Part shown: piece after piece, positions 28,708 through 37,559 of the stretch | How positions within the stretch are numbered: the first letter of the stretch is position 1 | Layout: each line of letters starts with the position of its first letter | Assembly (NCBI RefSeq): GCF_001590925.1 | Contig: NZ_BCTU01000033.1 | Coordinates: 22,866-86,865, forward strand | Reading direction: 5' to 3' | Origin: Serratia plymuthica NBRC 102599 | Lineage (GTDB): Bacteria > Pseudomonadota > Gammaproteobacteria > Enterobacterales > Enterobacteriaceae | DNA length: 64,000 nucleotides | Translations under genes and position numbers: made by a program | Notes under the pieces: generated by a model | Seen by the model: the letters and a program-made list of their open reading frames with translations, nothing else | Databases searched by the model: none | Told to the model about the DNA's origin: nothing

Positions 28708-30060
28708 TCAGGAAAGCTCCTCCTCCGTCGCATTTTTCTCTGCCGCATCGATCCGGTTGAACAACAGATTCAGCAACAGCGCCGCCAGACACGACGCGCT
28801 AATGCCAGAATGCAGCAAAGTGCGGACCCAATTCGGGAACTGATCGTAAAAAGTCGGCATCACAATCGGGATCATGCCGAAAGCGATCGCCGTCGCCACC
28901 ACCACCAGATTCATGTTGTCCTTATACTCCACCTTCGCCAGAGTGCGAATGCCGCTGGCAGCCACCGAACCGAACAGCACCACGCCGGCACCGCCCAATA
29001 CCGGCAACGGAATGCAGGCCACCAGCCGCCCCAGAACCGGCAACACGCCCAGCAGCACCAGAATGGCGCCCCCGGCACTGACCACAAAACGGCTTTTCAC
29101 GCCGGTGATCGCCACCAGGCCGATATTCTGAGCAAACGAGCTTTGCGGGAATGAGTTAAATACCGGCGACAGCGCGCTGGAGAGCATATCGGCGCGCAGC
29201 CCCTTGGCGATACGACGCGAATTGACCGGCGAACCCACAATTTCCCCCACCGCCATCAGCCCGGCGGTGGTTTCCGTCAACAGCACCAGCACGATCAACA
29301 GCATGGACAGGATCGCGCTCAGCTCGAAGGTTGGCCAACCGTAGGCGAAAGGTTCGGGGAAGGCCAGCCACGGCCCGTTGCCCACGGCGGCAAAGCTCAC
29401 TTTCCCCGCCAGCGCCGCCGCTACGCAGCCTACGGCCATCGCCAGCAGTACCGACAACCGCTTCAACGTCGGGGAACCGATCTTATTGAGCAACAAAATG
29501 ACCGCCAGCGTGAAAGCGGCCAGGCCAATATTCCCGGTAGCCCCCCAATCCGCCGCCTTGGCGTTGCCGCCCATCGCCCAGCGCACCGCCACCGGCATCA
29601 ACGACAGCCCGATCACCGTCACCACGGTGCCGGTCACCACCGGCGGGAAGAAGCGGATAATTTGCGAGAAAAACGGCGCGATCAACAGCCCCGCCAGCGA
29701 AGCGGCGATCACCGCACCGAATACTGCAGGCAGCCCGCCGTCCCCGGTGACAATAGTCACCATGGTCGCCACCCCGGCGAAGGAAACGCCCTGCACCAGC
29801 GGCAGGCGTGAACCCAGGCCGGGCAGGCCGAGGGTTTGCAGCAACGTCGCCAGCCCGCTGACAAACAGCGCCGCCGTCACCAGCATGCCAATCTGCGGCG
29901 CGCCTAAACCCGCAGCCGAACCGATGATCAAGGGTGGCGCGATAATTCCCCCGTACATGGTCAAAATATGTTGCAGGCCGAAGGCAAAGGTTTTTCCCAG
30001 CGGCAGTTTTTCATCTTCCGGGCAGCACGAAGCCGCACCCTGATCCTGAGACAGAGCCAT
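28708..30060 (-). CDS. NCS2-family purine (urate/xanthine) permease
   Basis: 450 aa with about 12-14 hydrophobic segments. NCS2 marks are the QH motif near the N-terminus (FGLQHILTMYGG), the central GLMAVGEIVG segment and FPQSSFAQNIGL. The last fits the urate/xanthine branch. Being last in the hpxFGHIJK-hpxQ-hpxT direction, urate or xanthine is the likely substrate. Klebsiella has a permease gene, hpxP, beside hpxQT; I cannot be sure this is its ortholog. A 74-base gap with a GC-rich hairpin separates it from hpxT, so it may be partly uncoupled. Confidence 0.85.
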   Translation of the reverse strand: MALSQDQGAASCCPEDEKLPLGKTFAFGLQHILTMYGGIIAPPLIIGSAAGLGAPQIGMLVTAALFVSGLATLLQTLGLPGLGSRLPLVQGVSFAGVATMVTIVTGDGGLPAVFGAVIAASLAGLLIAPFFSQIIRFFPPVVTGTVVTVIGLSLMPVAVRWAMGGNAKAADWGATGNIGLAAFTLAVILLLNKIGSPTLKRLSVLLAMAVGCVAAALAGKVSFAAVGNGPWLAFPEPFAYGWPTFELSAILSMLLIVLVLLTETTAGLMAVGEIVGSPVNSRRIAKGLRADMLSSALSPVFNSFPQSSFAQNIGLVAITGVKSRFVVSAGGAILVLLGVLPVLGRLVACIPLPVLGGAGVVLFGSVAASGIRTLAKVEYKDNMNLVVVATAIAFGMIPIVMPTFYDQFPNWVRTLLHSGISASCLAALLLNLLFNRIDAAEKNATEEELS

Positions 30061-30091
30061 ATTTCCCCCGTTTACTGGGTGATTGAATCCG

Positions 30092-30112
30092 GGAGCGCGG
30101 TACGCCGCGCCC
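30092..30112 (-). repeat. GC-rich hairpin between hpxT and the permease gene
   Basis: GCGCGG and CCGCGC (30095-30100 / 30105-30110) close a TACG loop; the stem extends by a wobble pair on the minus strand. No T-tract follows. It may attenuate or protect the mRNA. Confidence 0.4.
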
Positions 30113-30134
30113 GAGGGTACGTCAGTGGATCAGA

Positions 30135-30470
30135 TCAACTGCCGCGGTAGGTCGAGTACGAATAGGGGCTGATTAACAGCGGTAAATGGTAATGCTGTGC
30201 CGCATCGCCGACGACAAAATCGATAATCGCGGTGGCGTATAGCGTTTCGCGCCGGCCGGCGGCAAAATAGCCGCCGAGATCGGCATACAGGCGGTAATGT
30301 CCGGCGGTCAGGCCATCCGGCGTCAGGTTGCGCGCGCGGCCGTCGGCATCGGTATGGCTTTCGGCCTGCATCCGCCAGTGTCCGTCGTGCTCTCGTTCCA
30401 GCCACACCCGCACGTCTGCCGCAGGTTTGCCGAGTGAGGTGTCCAGAATATGGGTGCTGATATTACTCAT
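30135..30470 (-). CDS. hpxT: 5-hydroxyisourate hydrolase HpxT
   Basis: 111 aa transthyretin-like protein that hydrolyses 5-hydroxyisourate to OHCU. It has the N-terminal STHILDTSLGKPA block and the C-terminal YRGS tetrapeptide that marks the enzymes as against hormone-binding transthyretins. No signal peptide, so cytoplasmic. Overlaps hpxQ by 8 bases. Confidence 0.95.
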   Translation of the reverse strand: MSNISTHILDTSLGKPAADVRVWLEREHDGHWRMQAESHTDADGRARNLTPDGLTAGHYRLYADLGGYFAAGRRETLYATAIIDFVVGDAAQHYHLPLLISPYSYSTYRGS

Positions 30471-30963
30471 CGCTCAATAACTCCTTAAAACGCAGCATCA
30501 CGATTTCACGCAGCTGTTCGGCGGTTTCCCGCTGTTCCTGCTCCGCACTGTTGCTCAACCTACGCTCCAGCTCACGCAATATGGCCTGGCCATCGCGGCC
30601 GGCGGCGCGGATCAAAAACACCTGACCAAATTGCGCTTCATAACGCCGATTACCTGCCAACAACGCCTCGGCCAGCGCAGCGTCCTCCGTATTGACCGCC
30701 GCCTGCTCTCGCCGGGAAAATTGTGCCTCGCGGCCTGGCCCGCCGGCACGCTCGCCGATGCGTGGGTGCTGCGCCAGCGCCCGATTGACGTCCTCCGCCT
30801 GCCAGCACTGTGACGCCTGCCGGGCAAACGCCAGTGCGGCATCAATGCCGGCGAACGGCCGGGCAGCAATTACCGCACCGATCCAGGAAGGAATATCCAC
30901 GCAGGGACGCAGCAACCGCTCGGCTTCCAGCGGCGACAGCCGGTTAAACGCTTGCAAATCCAT
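30463..30963 (-). CDS. hpxQ: OHCU decarboxylase HpxQ
   Basis: 166 aa helical enzyme that turns OHCU into S-allantoin. HPRIGER holds the conserved catalytic-region His, and FLIRAAGRDGQAILRELERRL is the C-terminal family block. Start taken at 30963 (MDLQAFNRLSPLEAE), which overlaps the hpxK stop in an ATGA arrangement; a start 5 codons earlier is possible. Confidence 0.92.
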   Translation of the reverse strand: MDLQAFNRLSPLEAERLLRPCVDIPSWIGAVIAARPFAGIDAALAFARQASQCWQAEDVNRALAQHPRIGERAGGPGREAQFSRREQAAVNTEDAALAEALLAGNRRYEAQFGQVFLIRAAGRDGQAILRELERRLSNSAEQEQRETAEQLREIVMLRFKELLSDE

Positions 30964-32219
30964 CAGGCTTCCTCCCAACTGCCAACCGTCTGGCAGTAGG
31001 CCTGAATCGCCAACGCCACATCGGCTTGAGTGACGGCCTCAGCCGGATGATGGCTGATACCGCGATCGCAGCGCACAAAAAGCATACCCACCGGCCAGCA
31101 GGCCGCCACGGCTATCGCATCGTGCCCGGCGCCGCTCGGCAGCGCCATACTGCGGCCTTGTACCTGCATCACGCCATCCTGCCAACGCCGTTGCAAATTT
31201 GCATCACAGGCTGTTGCATTTATGCGGTAAAACTCTTCGCTGGCAAAACTCAGCCCCCGACGCGCACAGATCGCCTCAGCCTGTGCCAGCAGTTGCACCA
31301 GCAACGCCGCCAGAGGGCCATCCTCCGGGCCGCGCACGTCGAGCGACAGTTTTACCTCGCCGGGGATGACGTTGACCGCTCCCGGCAGGCTTTCGATTCT
31401 GCCAACGGTAGCCACCAGATGCGGATCGCAGGCCGTGGTGATCGCCTCGACGGCCACCATCCATTCTGCCGCCGCCGCCAGCGCATCTTTGCGTTGCCCC
31501 ATCGGTACGGTGCCCGCATGGCCCGCCTCGCCGGTAAAGGTGCAGTTGAGCCGGCGAGCGCCGTTGATTGCCGTCACCACCCCCAGCGCCAAATCGGCCG
31601 CCTCCAGGCATGGCCCCTGTTCAATATGCAGCTCCAGATAACCGCAGATATCCCGTTGCGCACGCTTAGCCTCACCCACCGCAGCAGGATCCAACCCAAA
31701 CTCGCGCAGCGCCTGCGCCATGCTGATCCCCTCGGCATCGGTCCGTTCCAGCCACTCGGCAGGCCACTGCCCGGTGATACCCCGGCTGCCCAACAGGGCA
31801 ACGCTAAAGCGGGTGCCTTCTTCATCGGCGAAGCCAATCACCTCCACCGCCACCGGCAAACGCCGCTGCTGCCGATGCAGATGCGCCACCACTTCCAGTG
31901 CGGTCAGTACGCCGAGCATGCCGTCATAGCGGCCGGCATTGCGCACCGTATCCAGATGCGAGCCGAGCAGCAACGCCGGAGCGCCTGGCGTTTGGCCTTC
32001 GTAACGGCCGCAGATATTGCCGACGCTGTCCTGATGCACAATCATGCCAAGGGTACGCATCCAGTCGCCCACCAGCTGGTTGGCGCGCCGATGTTCCGGC
32101 GACAGATAGACCCGCGTCAGCTGGCCCGGCGTGGCGCTGATCGCCGCCAGCGCATCGCAGCGCGCCATGACGCGAGCCGCCGCCTGTTCCGCCTCCTGGG
32201 CGGTTAACAGCGCCGCCAT
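30963..32219 (-). CDS. hpxK: Allantoate amidohydrolase HpxK
   Basis: 418 aa M20-type metallo-amidohydrolase that releases ammonia and CO2 from allantoate to give S-ureidoglycine. Metal-binding residues are seen in GSHLDTV (His, Asp), ADEEGTRF (Glu) and the late SGAGHDA (His). 418 aa is the normal length. One base overlaps hpxJ, so the two are coupled. In Klebsiella, HpxK activity was shown experimentally (from memory of the literature). Confidence 0.93.
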   Translation of the reverse strand: MAALLTAQEAEQAAARVMARCDALAAISATPGQLTRVYLSPEHRRANQLVGDWMRTLGMIVHQDSVGNICGRYEGQTPGAPALLLGSHLDTVRNAGRYDGMLGVLTALEVVAHLHRQQRRLPVAVEVIGFADEEGTRFSVALLGSRGITGQWPAEWLERTDAEGISMAQALREFGLDPAAVGEAKRAQRDICGYLELHIEQGPCLEAADLALGVVTAINGARRLNCTFTGEAGHAGTVPMGQRKDALAAAAEWMVAVEAITTACDPHLVATVGRIESLPGAVNVIPGEVKLSLDVRGPEDGPLAALLVQLLAQAEAICARRGLSFASEEFYRINATACDANLQRRWQDGVMQVQGRSMALPSGAGHDAIAVAACWPVGMLFVRCDRGISHHPAEAVTQADVALAIQAYCQTVGSWEEA

Positions 32220-33466
32220 CAGCAGATCCCGGCGTCGTAGGTATTCCAGGCCGCCTGCAAGGCTTCGCCCTGTTGGCTGGCGAAGCCCAGCCGGTTCAGT
32301 ACCGCCTCCAGCGCGGTCAGGGTCTGCAACACGCAGTCTTTGCGTGCGTTGTAACCCATGGTGCCGATACGCCAGATCTTGCCCTGTAGCGGGCCGAACG
32401 AGGTGCCGATCTCAATGGCGAAATCATTCAGCATCATCTGACGCACCTGCTCGCCGTGGACCTGTTGCGGGATCACCACACCCAGCACGTTGTTCATGCG
32501 GTTATCGAGATCGCCGAACACCTCCAGCCCCATGCCCTGAATGCCGGCCAGCATCGCCGCGCCGTTCAGTTTGTGGCGGGCGATGGTATTTTCCAGCCCT
32601 TCTTCCAGGATCACCCGGGCGCACTCGCGCGCGGCGAACAGCATGCTGGTGGCTTCGGTATGGTGGTTCAGCCGCTCCGGGCCCCAGTAATCCATGATCA
32701 TGCCGAGATCGAAATAGTTGGAGTAGATCATCTCGTCGTCGCCGTCGGCATGGTCAGCCGTGCGAATGCCCTGCTCCACGCATTTACGGCGGCGGACGAT
32801 CTCTTCAAACTGCGGGCTGAGGGTGACGGGCGAACTGCCGGACGGGCCGCCCAGGCATTTCTGCAGGCCGGCGGATACCGCGTCCAGCCCCCAGGCGTCG
32901 GTTTCCAGCGGGTTGCCGGCGAAGGAGGCAGTGGCGTCGGTGTAGAACAGCACGCCGTGGCGGCGGCAGATGTCACCCAATTCTTCCAGCGGCTGCAACA
33001 TGGTGGTGGACGTATCGCCCTGCACCGTCAACAGCAGGCGCGGGCGCACCTTCTTGATCGCGTCTTCAATCTGATCGGCGCTGAACACCTCGCCCCAGGG
33101 CACCTCGATGGTGTGCACCTCGGCACGGCAGCGGCGGGCAATTTCGCACAGCAGATGGCCGAAACGGCCAAACACCGGCACCAACACCTTGTCGCCGGGG
33201 CGAATCGAGGAGATCAGCATGGCTTCAATACCGGAACGCGAAGTGCCGTCCACCAGCATGGTCCAGCGATTTTCGGTGCGGAACAGCGCGCGATACAGCT
33301 CCATCACCTGATTCATGTAGCCGGTCATCACCGGATCGTACTGGCCGATCAGCTGGCTCGACATGGCGCGCAGCACGCGCGGATCGGCGTTGATCGGCCC
33401 CGGCCCCATCAACAGGCGAGCCGGCGGATTAATCTGATCGAACTGGGTGATATCTAACATGTTCAT
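32219..33466 (-). CDS. hpxJ: Ureidoglycine-glyoxylate aminotransferase HpxJ (PucG family)
   Basis: 415 aa PLP enzyme of the alanine-glyoxylate aminotransferase fold. Marks are LLMGPGPINADPRVLRAM at the N-terminus, DATASFAGNPLETD (PLP-binding Asp) and the Schiff-base Lys in AGLQKCLGGPSG. It moves the amino group of ureidoglycine to glyoxylate, giving oxalurate and glycine, which explains the oxalurate genes hpxXYZ nearby. Confidence 0.92.
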   Translation of the reverse strand: MNMLDITQFDQINPPARLLMGPGPINADPRVLRAMSSQLIGQYDPVMTGYMNQVMELYRALFRTENRWTMLVDGTSRSGIEAMLISSIRPGDKVLVPVFGRFGHLLCEIARRCRAEVHTIEVPWGEVFSADQIEDAIKKVRPRLLLTVQGDTSTTMLQPLEELGDICRRHGVLFYTDATASFAGNPLETDAWGLDAVSAGLQKCLGGPSGSSPVTLSPQFEEIVRRRKCVEQGIRTADHADGDDEMIYSNYFDLGMIMDYWGPERLNHHTEATSMLFAARECARVILEEGLENTIARHKLNGAAMLAGIQGMGLEVFGDLDNRMNNVLGVVIPQQVHGEQVRQMMLNDFAIEIGTSFGPLQGKIWRIGTMGYNARKDCVLQTLTALEAVLNRLGFASQQGEALQAAWNTYDAGIC

Positions 33467-33506
33467 TCCTTACCAACTTAATAAGTTATTATTCCACTCA
33501 CCCCGG

Positions 33507-34250
33507 TCAGGCCTCTGTCAGCCCACGGACCGAAGCGATAAACTGTTTTAATTCCTGCGTTTGTGGATTAGCGAACAGCGTGCGGCTGTCGCCCTGCTCC
33601 CAAACCTTGCCCTGGTGCATAAACACCACCCGATCACCGACCTCGCGAGCAAAGTTCATTTCATGGGTCACCAGAATCAGCGTCATGCCCTCTTTGGCGA
33701 GTTGCTCCAGCACCTTCAGCACCTCGCCCACCAGCTCAGGATCCAGCGCCGAGGTAATTTCGTCACACAGCAGCACCTTAGGGTTCATCGCCAGCGCCCG
33801 GGCAATCGCCACGCGCTGCTGCTGCCCGCCGGAAAGATTGGCCGGTGAATAGTGCATTCGCTCGCCCAGTCCGACCTTGTTCAACATCTCCTCCGCCAGT
33901 TCGCGGCATTCGGCGGGGCTTTTTTTCAGCACCCGGCGCGGCGCCAGCATCACGTTCTCCAACGCGGTCATGTGCGGGAACAAATTAAAGTTCTGAAATA
34001 CCATACCGATGGAGCGGCTGATTTCACGCGCCTGCGAATCGCGGTCGGTAATGGTCATGCCGCCCAATTTGATGCTGCCTTCCTGATACCCTTCCAGCCC
34101 ATTGATACAGCGCAACAGCGTGCTCTTGCCTGAACCGCTGCGGCCGATAATCGAAATCACCTGGCCCATGTCGATATCCAGATCCACGCCCTTCAGCACA
34201 TGGTTCTGGCCGTAATATTTCTGAACCTGATTAATTGTGATGAGCGGCAT
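33507..34250 (-). CDS. hpxI: ABC transporter ATPase HpxI (polar amino acid type)
   Basis: 247 aa, intact Walker A (GRSGSGKS), Q-loop, signature LSGGQQQR and Walker B (VLLCDEITSALD). Resembles GlnQ-type importers. It overlaps hpxH by 20 bases. With HpxF, HpxG and HpxH it forms an importer; the substrate is inferred from context as an allantoin-pathway intermediate such as allantoate or oxalurate. Confidence 0.9.
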   Translation of the reverse strand: MPLITINQVQKYYGQNHVLKGVDLDIDMGQVISIIGRSGSGKSTLLRCINGLEGYQEGSIKLGGMTITDRDSQAREISRSIGMVFQNFNLFPHMTALENVMLAPRRVLKKSPAECRELAEEMLNKVGLGERMHYSPANLSGGQQQRVAIARALAMNPKVLLCDEITSALDPELVGEVLKVLEQLAKEGMTLILVTHEMNFAREVGDRVVFMHQGKVWEQGDSRTLFANPQTQELKQFIASVRGLTEA

Positions 34251-34887
34251 GGAATTTCTTCTCCAGATAATGGCTGTAACGCGACAGCGGGTAACACATC
34301 AGGAAATAGCCCAGCGCGACCAGGCCAAACACTTTAAACGGCTGATAAGTGACGTTGTTCAGCATGGTGCCGGCCTTGGTCAGCTCGATAAAACCGATGA
34401 TCGAGGCCAACGCGGTGCCCTTGATCACCTGCACCGAAAACCCGACGGTGGGCGCGATGGCGATACGTACCGCCTGCGGCACAATCACCCGCGCCAGAGT
34501 CTGGCCAAAGCTCAGCCCCAGGCAACGCGACGCTTCCCACTGCCCTTTCGGCAGGGCAGCGATGCTGCCGGACCAGATATCCACCAGAAAAGCGCTGGTG
34601 AACAGTGTCAGCGCCAGCGCGGCGGCAGCCCAGGGGCTGACGTCGATGCCGAACAGCGCCAGGCCGAAGAACGCCAGGAACAGCTGCATCAGCAGCGGCG
34701 TGCCCTGAAACAGCTCGGAATAGAAGCGGACAAAACGCATCGCCCACTTGCGCTTGCTCAGGCGCAGCAATAACAGCGGCAGCGTCACCAAAGTACCGCC
34801 GAAGAACGCCGTCAGCGACAGCAGCAACGTCCAGCGCGCCGCCAGCAGCAGATTGCGCACAATGTCCCAGTCGGTAAAAGTCAGCAT
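34231..34887 (-). CDS. hpxH: ABC transporter permease HpxH
   Basis: 218 aa amino-acid-type permease with about five membrane segments and the EAA-like loop (KGQWEASRCLGLSFGQTLARVIVPQAVR). Paralogous to the adjacent HpxG, so the importer probably uses a heterodimeric channel. One base overlaps hpxG. Confidence 0.9.
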   Translation of the reverse strand: MLTFTDWDIVRNLLLAARWTLLLSLTAFFGGTLVTLPLLLLRLSKRKWAMRFVRFYSELFQGTPLLMQLFLAFFGLALFGIDVSPWAAAALALTLFTSAFLVDIWSGSIAALPKGQWEASRCLGLSFGQTLARVIVPQAVRIAIAPTVGFSVQVIKGTALASIIGFIELTKAGTMLNNVTYQPFKVFGLVALGYFLMCYPLSRYSHYLEKKFHAAHHN

Positions 34888-35552
34888 CAGCCCTGGCTCC
34901 CCAAAAAGCGCCGTCCGGCGGCCAGCAACAGCTGGCGCATCAATACCGATAACAGCAGATAAAACAGCGTCGTCACCAGATACACCTCAAAACTGAGGAA
35001 CGTGCGCGACTGGATCAGGTTGGCGGCGAAGGTCAATTCTTCGAACGACACCTGCGACACCACCGATGATCCCAGCATGACGATAATGCACTGGCTGACC
35101 AGCGCCGGATAAATTCGCTGCAACGACGGCGGCAGCACAATGCGCAGAAACGTCTGGCTGCGGCTGAACCCCAGCACTCGCCCAGCTTCCCACTGGCCTT
35201 TCGGCGTCACCTGAATGCCGGCACGAATGATTTCGGTGCTGTAGGCGCCCAGGTTGATCACCATCGCCAACAGCGCCGCCTGCCCGGCGGTCAGTTTCCA
35301 GCCCAGGCTAGGCAGGCCGAACACGATGAAGAACAGCTGCACCACAAACGGCGTATTGCGCACTACCTCGACGTAAATGCCCCAAATATGGCTAAGCAGG
35401 TTAGCCTTGCCGCTGCGGATTGCCGCGCCGCAAATCCCCAGCGCGACGCCCATCAAAGTGGCCAATGCCGTCAGCTCGATGGTGGTCAGCAGACCGGCCA
35501 GCAGTTCGGGCATATAGGGCCACAGAGCGGGAAAATTCAGCTGATAGGTCAT
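34887..35552 (-). CDS. hpxG: ABC transporter permease HpxG
   Basis: 221 aa amino-acid-type permease, second half of the HpxGH channel. EAA-like loop GQWEAGRVLGFSRSQTFLRIVLPPS is present. It follows hpxF by 12 bases. Confidence 0.9.
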   Translation of the reverse strand: MTYQLNFPALWPYMPELLAGLLTTIELTALATLMGVALGICGAAIRSGKANLLSHIWGIYVEVVRNTPFVVQLFFIVFGLPSLGWKLTAGQAALLAMVINLGAYSTEIIRAGIQVTPKGQWEAGRVLGFSRSQTFLRIVLPPSLQRIYPALVSQCIIVMLGSSVVSQVSFEELTFAANLIQSRTFLSFEVYLVTTLFYLLLSVLMRQLLLAAGRRFLGSQG

Positions 35553-35564
35553 CAGGCGCTCCCG

Positions 35565-36356
35565 TTATGCACCAAGGTTGGCAGGCAGCGGCGCTTTCAG
35601 CCATTTTTCCGACAGGCCGTTCAGGGTGTTGTCCTTCAGTGCCTGTTCAATCAGCTCATCCACTTTCGCTTTCAACGCCGGTTCCCCCAGGCGCAGGCCA
35701 ACGAAGCACGGCGAGTCTTTTAGCATAAACTTGGCGACCGGCGCTTTGGTCGGGTTCTGCCGCGCGATGGCGCTCACCACCAGATTGCCGGTGGCGATGT
35801 ACTGCACCTGGCCGGACAGGTAGGCCGACAGCGTGGTGTTGTTATCCTCATAGCGCTTGATCTGCGCGCCCTTCGGTGCGGTATCGCTCAGCACCATGTC
35901 TTCGACCGCGCCGCGCGTCACGCCGACGGTTTTGCCGTCCAGCTGTGCGGCATCGCCCAGTACCGCCTCTTTCGGCCCGAAGACCCCGAGGAAGAACGGC
36001 GCATAGGCGCGGCTAAACGCAATGGTCTTCTCGCGTTCCGGGTTTTTGCCCAGGCTGGAGATCACCAGATCGACCTTGTTGGTTTGCAGATAAGGCACCC
36101 GGTTGGCGCTGGTGACCGGCACCAACTGCAACTTAAGTTTCATCTTGTCGGCCAGATAATGCGCCATGTCGATGTCATAACCCTGCGGCTGCAGATCGGT
36201 GCCCACGGATCCAAACGGCGGGAAGTCCTGCGGTACAGCCACCCGCAGCACGCCGCGCTGCTGGATCTCCTGTAATTGATCCGCCATCGCAGAGGCGGCC
36301 TGCGCCATCAGCAAAACCGCACCCAATGTCGCTACCCCGATTTTCTTGAAGTTCAT
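35565..36356 (-). CDS. hpxF: Periplasmic solute-binding protein HpxF
   Basis: 263 aa with a Sec signal peptide (cleavage near ASAMA, residue ~25) and a family-3 solute-binding fold (FPPFGSVGTDLQPQGYDIDMAHYLADKM). The ligand-contact region NRVPYLQTNKVDLVISSLGKNPERE is present. First gene of the leftward hpx operon, about 45 bases below a sigma-54 promoter. Ligand unknown; the operon implies a purine-derived ureide. Confidence 0.9.
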   Translation of the reverse strand: MNFKKIGVATLGAVLLMAQAASAMADQLQEIQQRGVLRVAVPQDFPPFGSVGTDLQPQGYDIDMAHYLADKMKLKLQLVPVTSANRVPYLQTNKVDLVISSLGKNPEREKTIAFSRAYAPFFLGVFGPKEAVLGDAAQLDGKTVGVTRGAVEDMVLSDTAPKGAQIKRYEDNNTTLSAYLSGQVQYIATGNLVVSAIARQNPTKAPVAKFMLKDSPCFVGLRLGEPALKAKVDELIEQALKDNTLNGLSEKWLKAPLPANLGA

Positions 36357-36409
36357 AGATTATCCCCGATGGTGAAGTGATGAAACAAAAGATTCTTTGA
36401 CTATCACTT

Positions 36410-36426
36410 TGCAACTAATGTGCCAA
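36410..36426 (-). promoter_or_regulatory. Sigma-54 promoter of the hpxF operon
   Basis: Minus strand reads TGGCACATTAGTTGCAA, matching TGGCACG-N4-TTGCW except one base, with the required GG-N10-GC spacing. It predicts a start site near 36400, giving a leader of about 44 bases before hpxF. Confidence 0.85.
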
Positions 36427-36535
36427 TCGACCGCGCGGGGAACGTTCTGCTTTATTGCCCGTAAGTTAAGGCATCAGAAGGGGATTTCCCCTGCCGCTGC
36501 AGCGGCGGAGGAAAGGCATAAAGTGGGGAAAAATG

Positions 36536-36552
36536 TGCACCACCAAAGTGCA
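36536..36552. promoter_or_regulatory. NtrC binding site upstream of the hpxF sigma-54 promoter
   Basis: TGCACCACCAAAGTGCA fits TGCAC-N7-GTGCA, the NtrC enhancer pattern. It lies roughly 125 bases upstream of the -12/-24 element, a normal distance for NtrC, and next to the hpxU stop. Confidence 0.8.
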
Positions 36553-36575
36553 AAAGCACCAAAATAGCGCTGAGA

Positions 36576-37415
36576 TCAGCGCTGTTCCAGCTCGTCCAAA
36601 TCGTTATACAGGTCAGCGATCTGATGAATGCGCTGCCGCCCTTGCGCCAACGTCTCGTGCAGCAAAGCGTTGCTGAGCAGGTTAGCCAGGCTCATGGCGG
36701 CTGAGTAGCTGTCAAAGGCGGAAACGCTGTCAAGCGGCGCCGCCAGATGCCAGCTCGCCAGCGGGATCAGCGCCTGCGCCTGCGGTTCGCACACCAGCAG
36801 CGTCGGCACCTGCTGGACCTGCAATTGCGTTAGCAACGCCCGCAACTGGCGCGGTCGGCGGCGAAATGCCACCACCACCGCCACATCCTGCGTACTCAGA
36901 TCGACCAGTTCTTCGGCCAGCGTCTGCCCAGGCTGTGGCACCAGCAACACATTTTCGCGCACCTGCATCAGTTGCTGGCGCAGGTGCATCGCCACCGGAT
37001 AGCTGTTGCGAAACCCCATCAGCACCACCCGGCGCGCCTGGACCAGCGCGGCGATCACCGCGTTGAACTGGTTTGCATCAATATGGTTCACCCAGTGCGT
37101 GAGATTGGCCATTTCCTGCTTGTAGTGACGCGCCAGCAGGGTGTTGCCCTGCACCGCATCGCGGTTATCGGTCAACGGCATGCCGCTCTGGCGCAGGGTG
37201 CGCAGTTCGTCGCGCATTTCGCGGTAGCTTTGGTAACCCAGTCGCTTGAACAAACGGCTGACGGTAGCCTTGGAAACGCCGCTCAGGCGTGCCAGCTCGG
37301 CGCTGTTGTAGCTGATCAGGTCATCGAAGTGATCGAAGATAAAATCGGCCACCCGCTGTTCCTGCGGCGTCAACTGCGGGTATTCACTGCGCAGGCGTTC
37401 ATCAATCTGCTTCAT
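36576..37415 (-). CDS. hpxU: RpiR-family regulator HpxU
   Basis: 279 aa. The N-terminal HTH_6 domain (LTPQEQRVADFIFDHFDDLISY; ARLSGVSKATVSRLFKRLGY) is followed by a SIS sugar-phosphate-like domain (~120-260), as in RpiR proteins. Start chosen at 37415 (MKQIDERLRSEYPQ); the extension to 37478 is not needed. It sits between hpxF and the divergent hpxW unit. In Klebsiella HpxU is a repressor of the allantoate genes (recalled from the literature). Confidence 0.88.
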   Translation of the reverse strand: MKQIDERLRSEYPQLTPQEQRVADFIFDHFDDLISYNSAELARLSGVSKATVSRLFKRLGYQSYREMRDELRTLRQSGMPLTDNRDAVQGNTLLARHYKQEMANLTHWVNHIDANQFNAVIAALVQARRVVLMGFRNSYPVAMHLRQQLMQVRENVLLVPQPGQTLAEELVDLSTQDVAVVVAFRRRPRQLRALLTQLQVQQVPTLLVCEPQAQALIPLASWHLAAPLDSVSAFDSYSAAMSLANLLSNALLHETLAQGRQRIHQIADLYNDLDELEQR

Positions 37416-37503
37416 CGCCACTCCTGCTGTAACGTTCGTTTCAGCGGAACATAACACGGCCAATCCACCTGCTGGCAAGCAATTATTGTCCCCCGGAAAA
37501 ATA

Positions 37504-37519
37504 TGGAACGCCTCTTGCT
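37504..37519 (+). promoter_or_regulatory. Sigma-54 promoter of hpxWXYZ
   Basis: TGGAACGCCTCTTGCT differs from TGGCACG-N4-TTGCW at one base and keeps GG-N10-GC. It predicts a start site near 37530. No clear NtrC palindrome was seen in the 90 bases upstream. Confidence 0.7.
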
Positions 37520-37559
37520 TGTATTGAATCAGATGCTGACCTCAAAAAAGGGCCAAGAA

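Noticed and set aside
37503..37559. N-terminal extension of HpxW
   Set aside because: The two upstream ATGs fall in or right next to a sigma-54 promoter; the residues between do not match the family.
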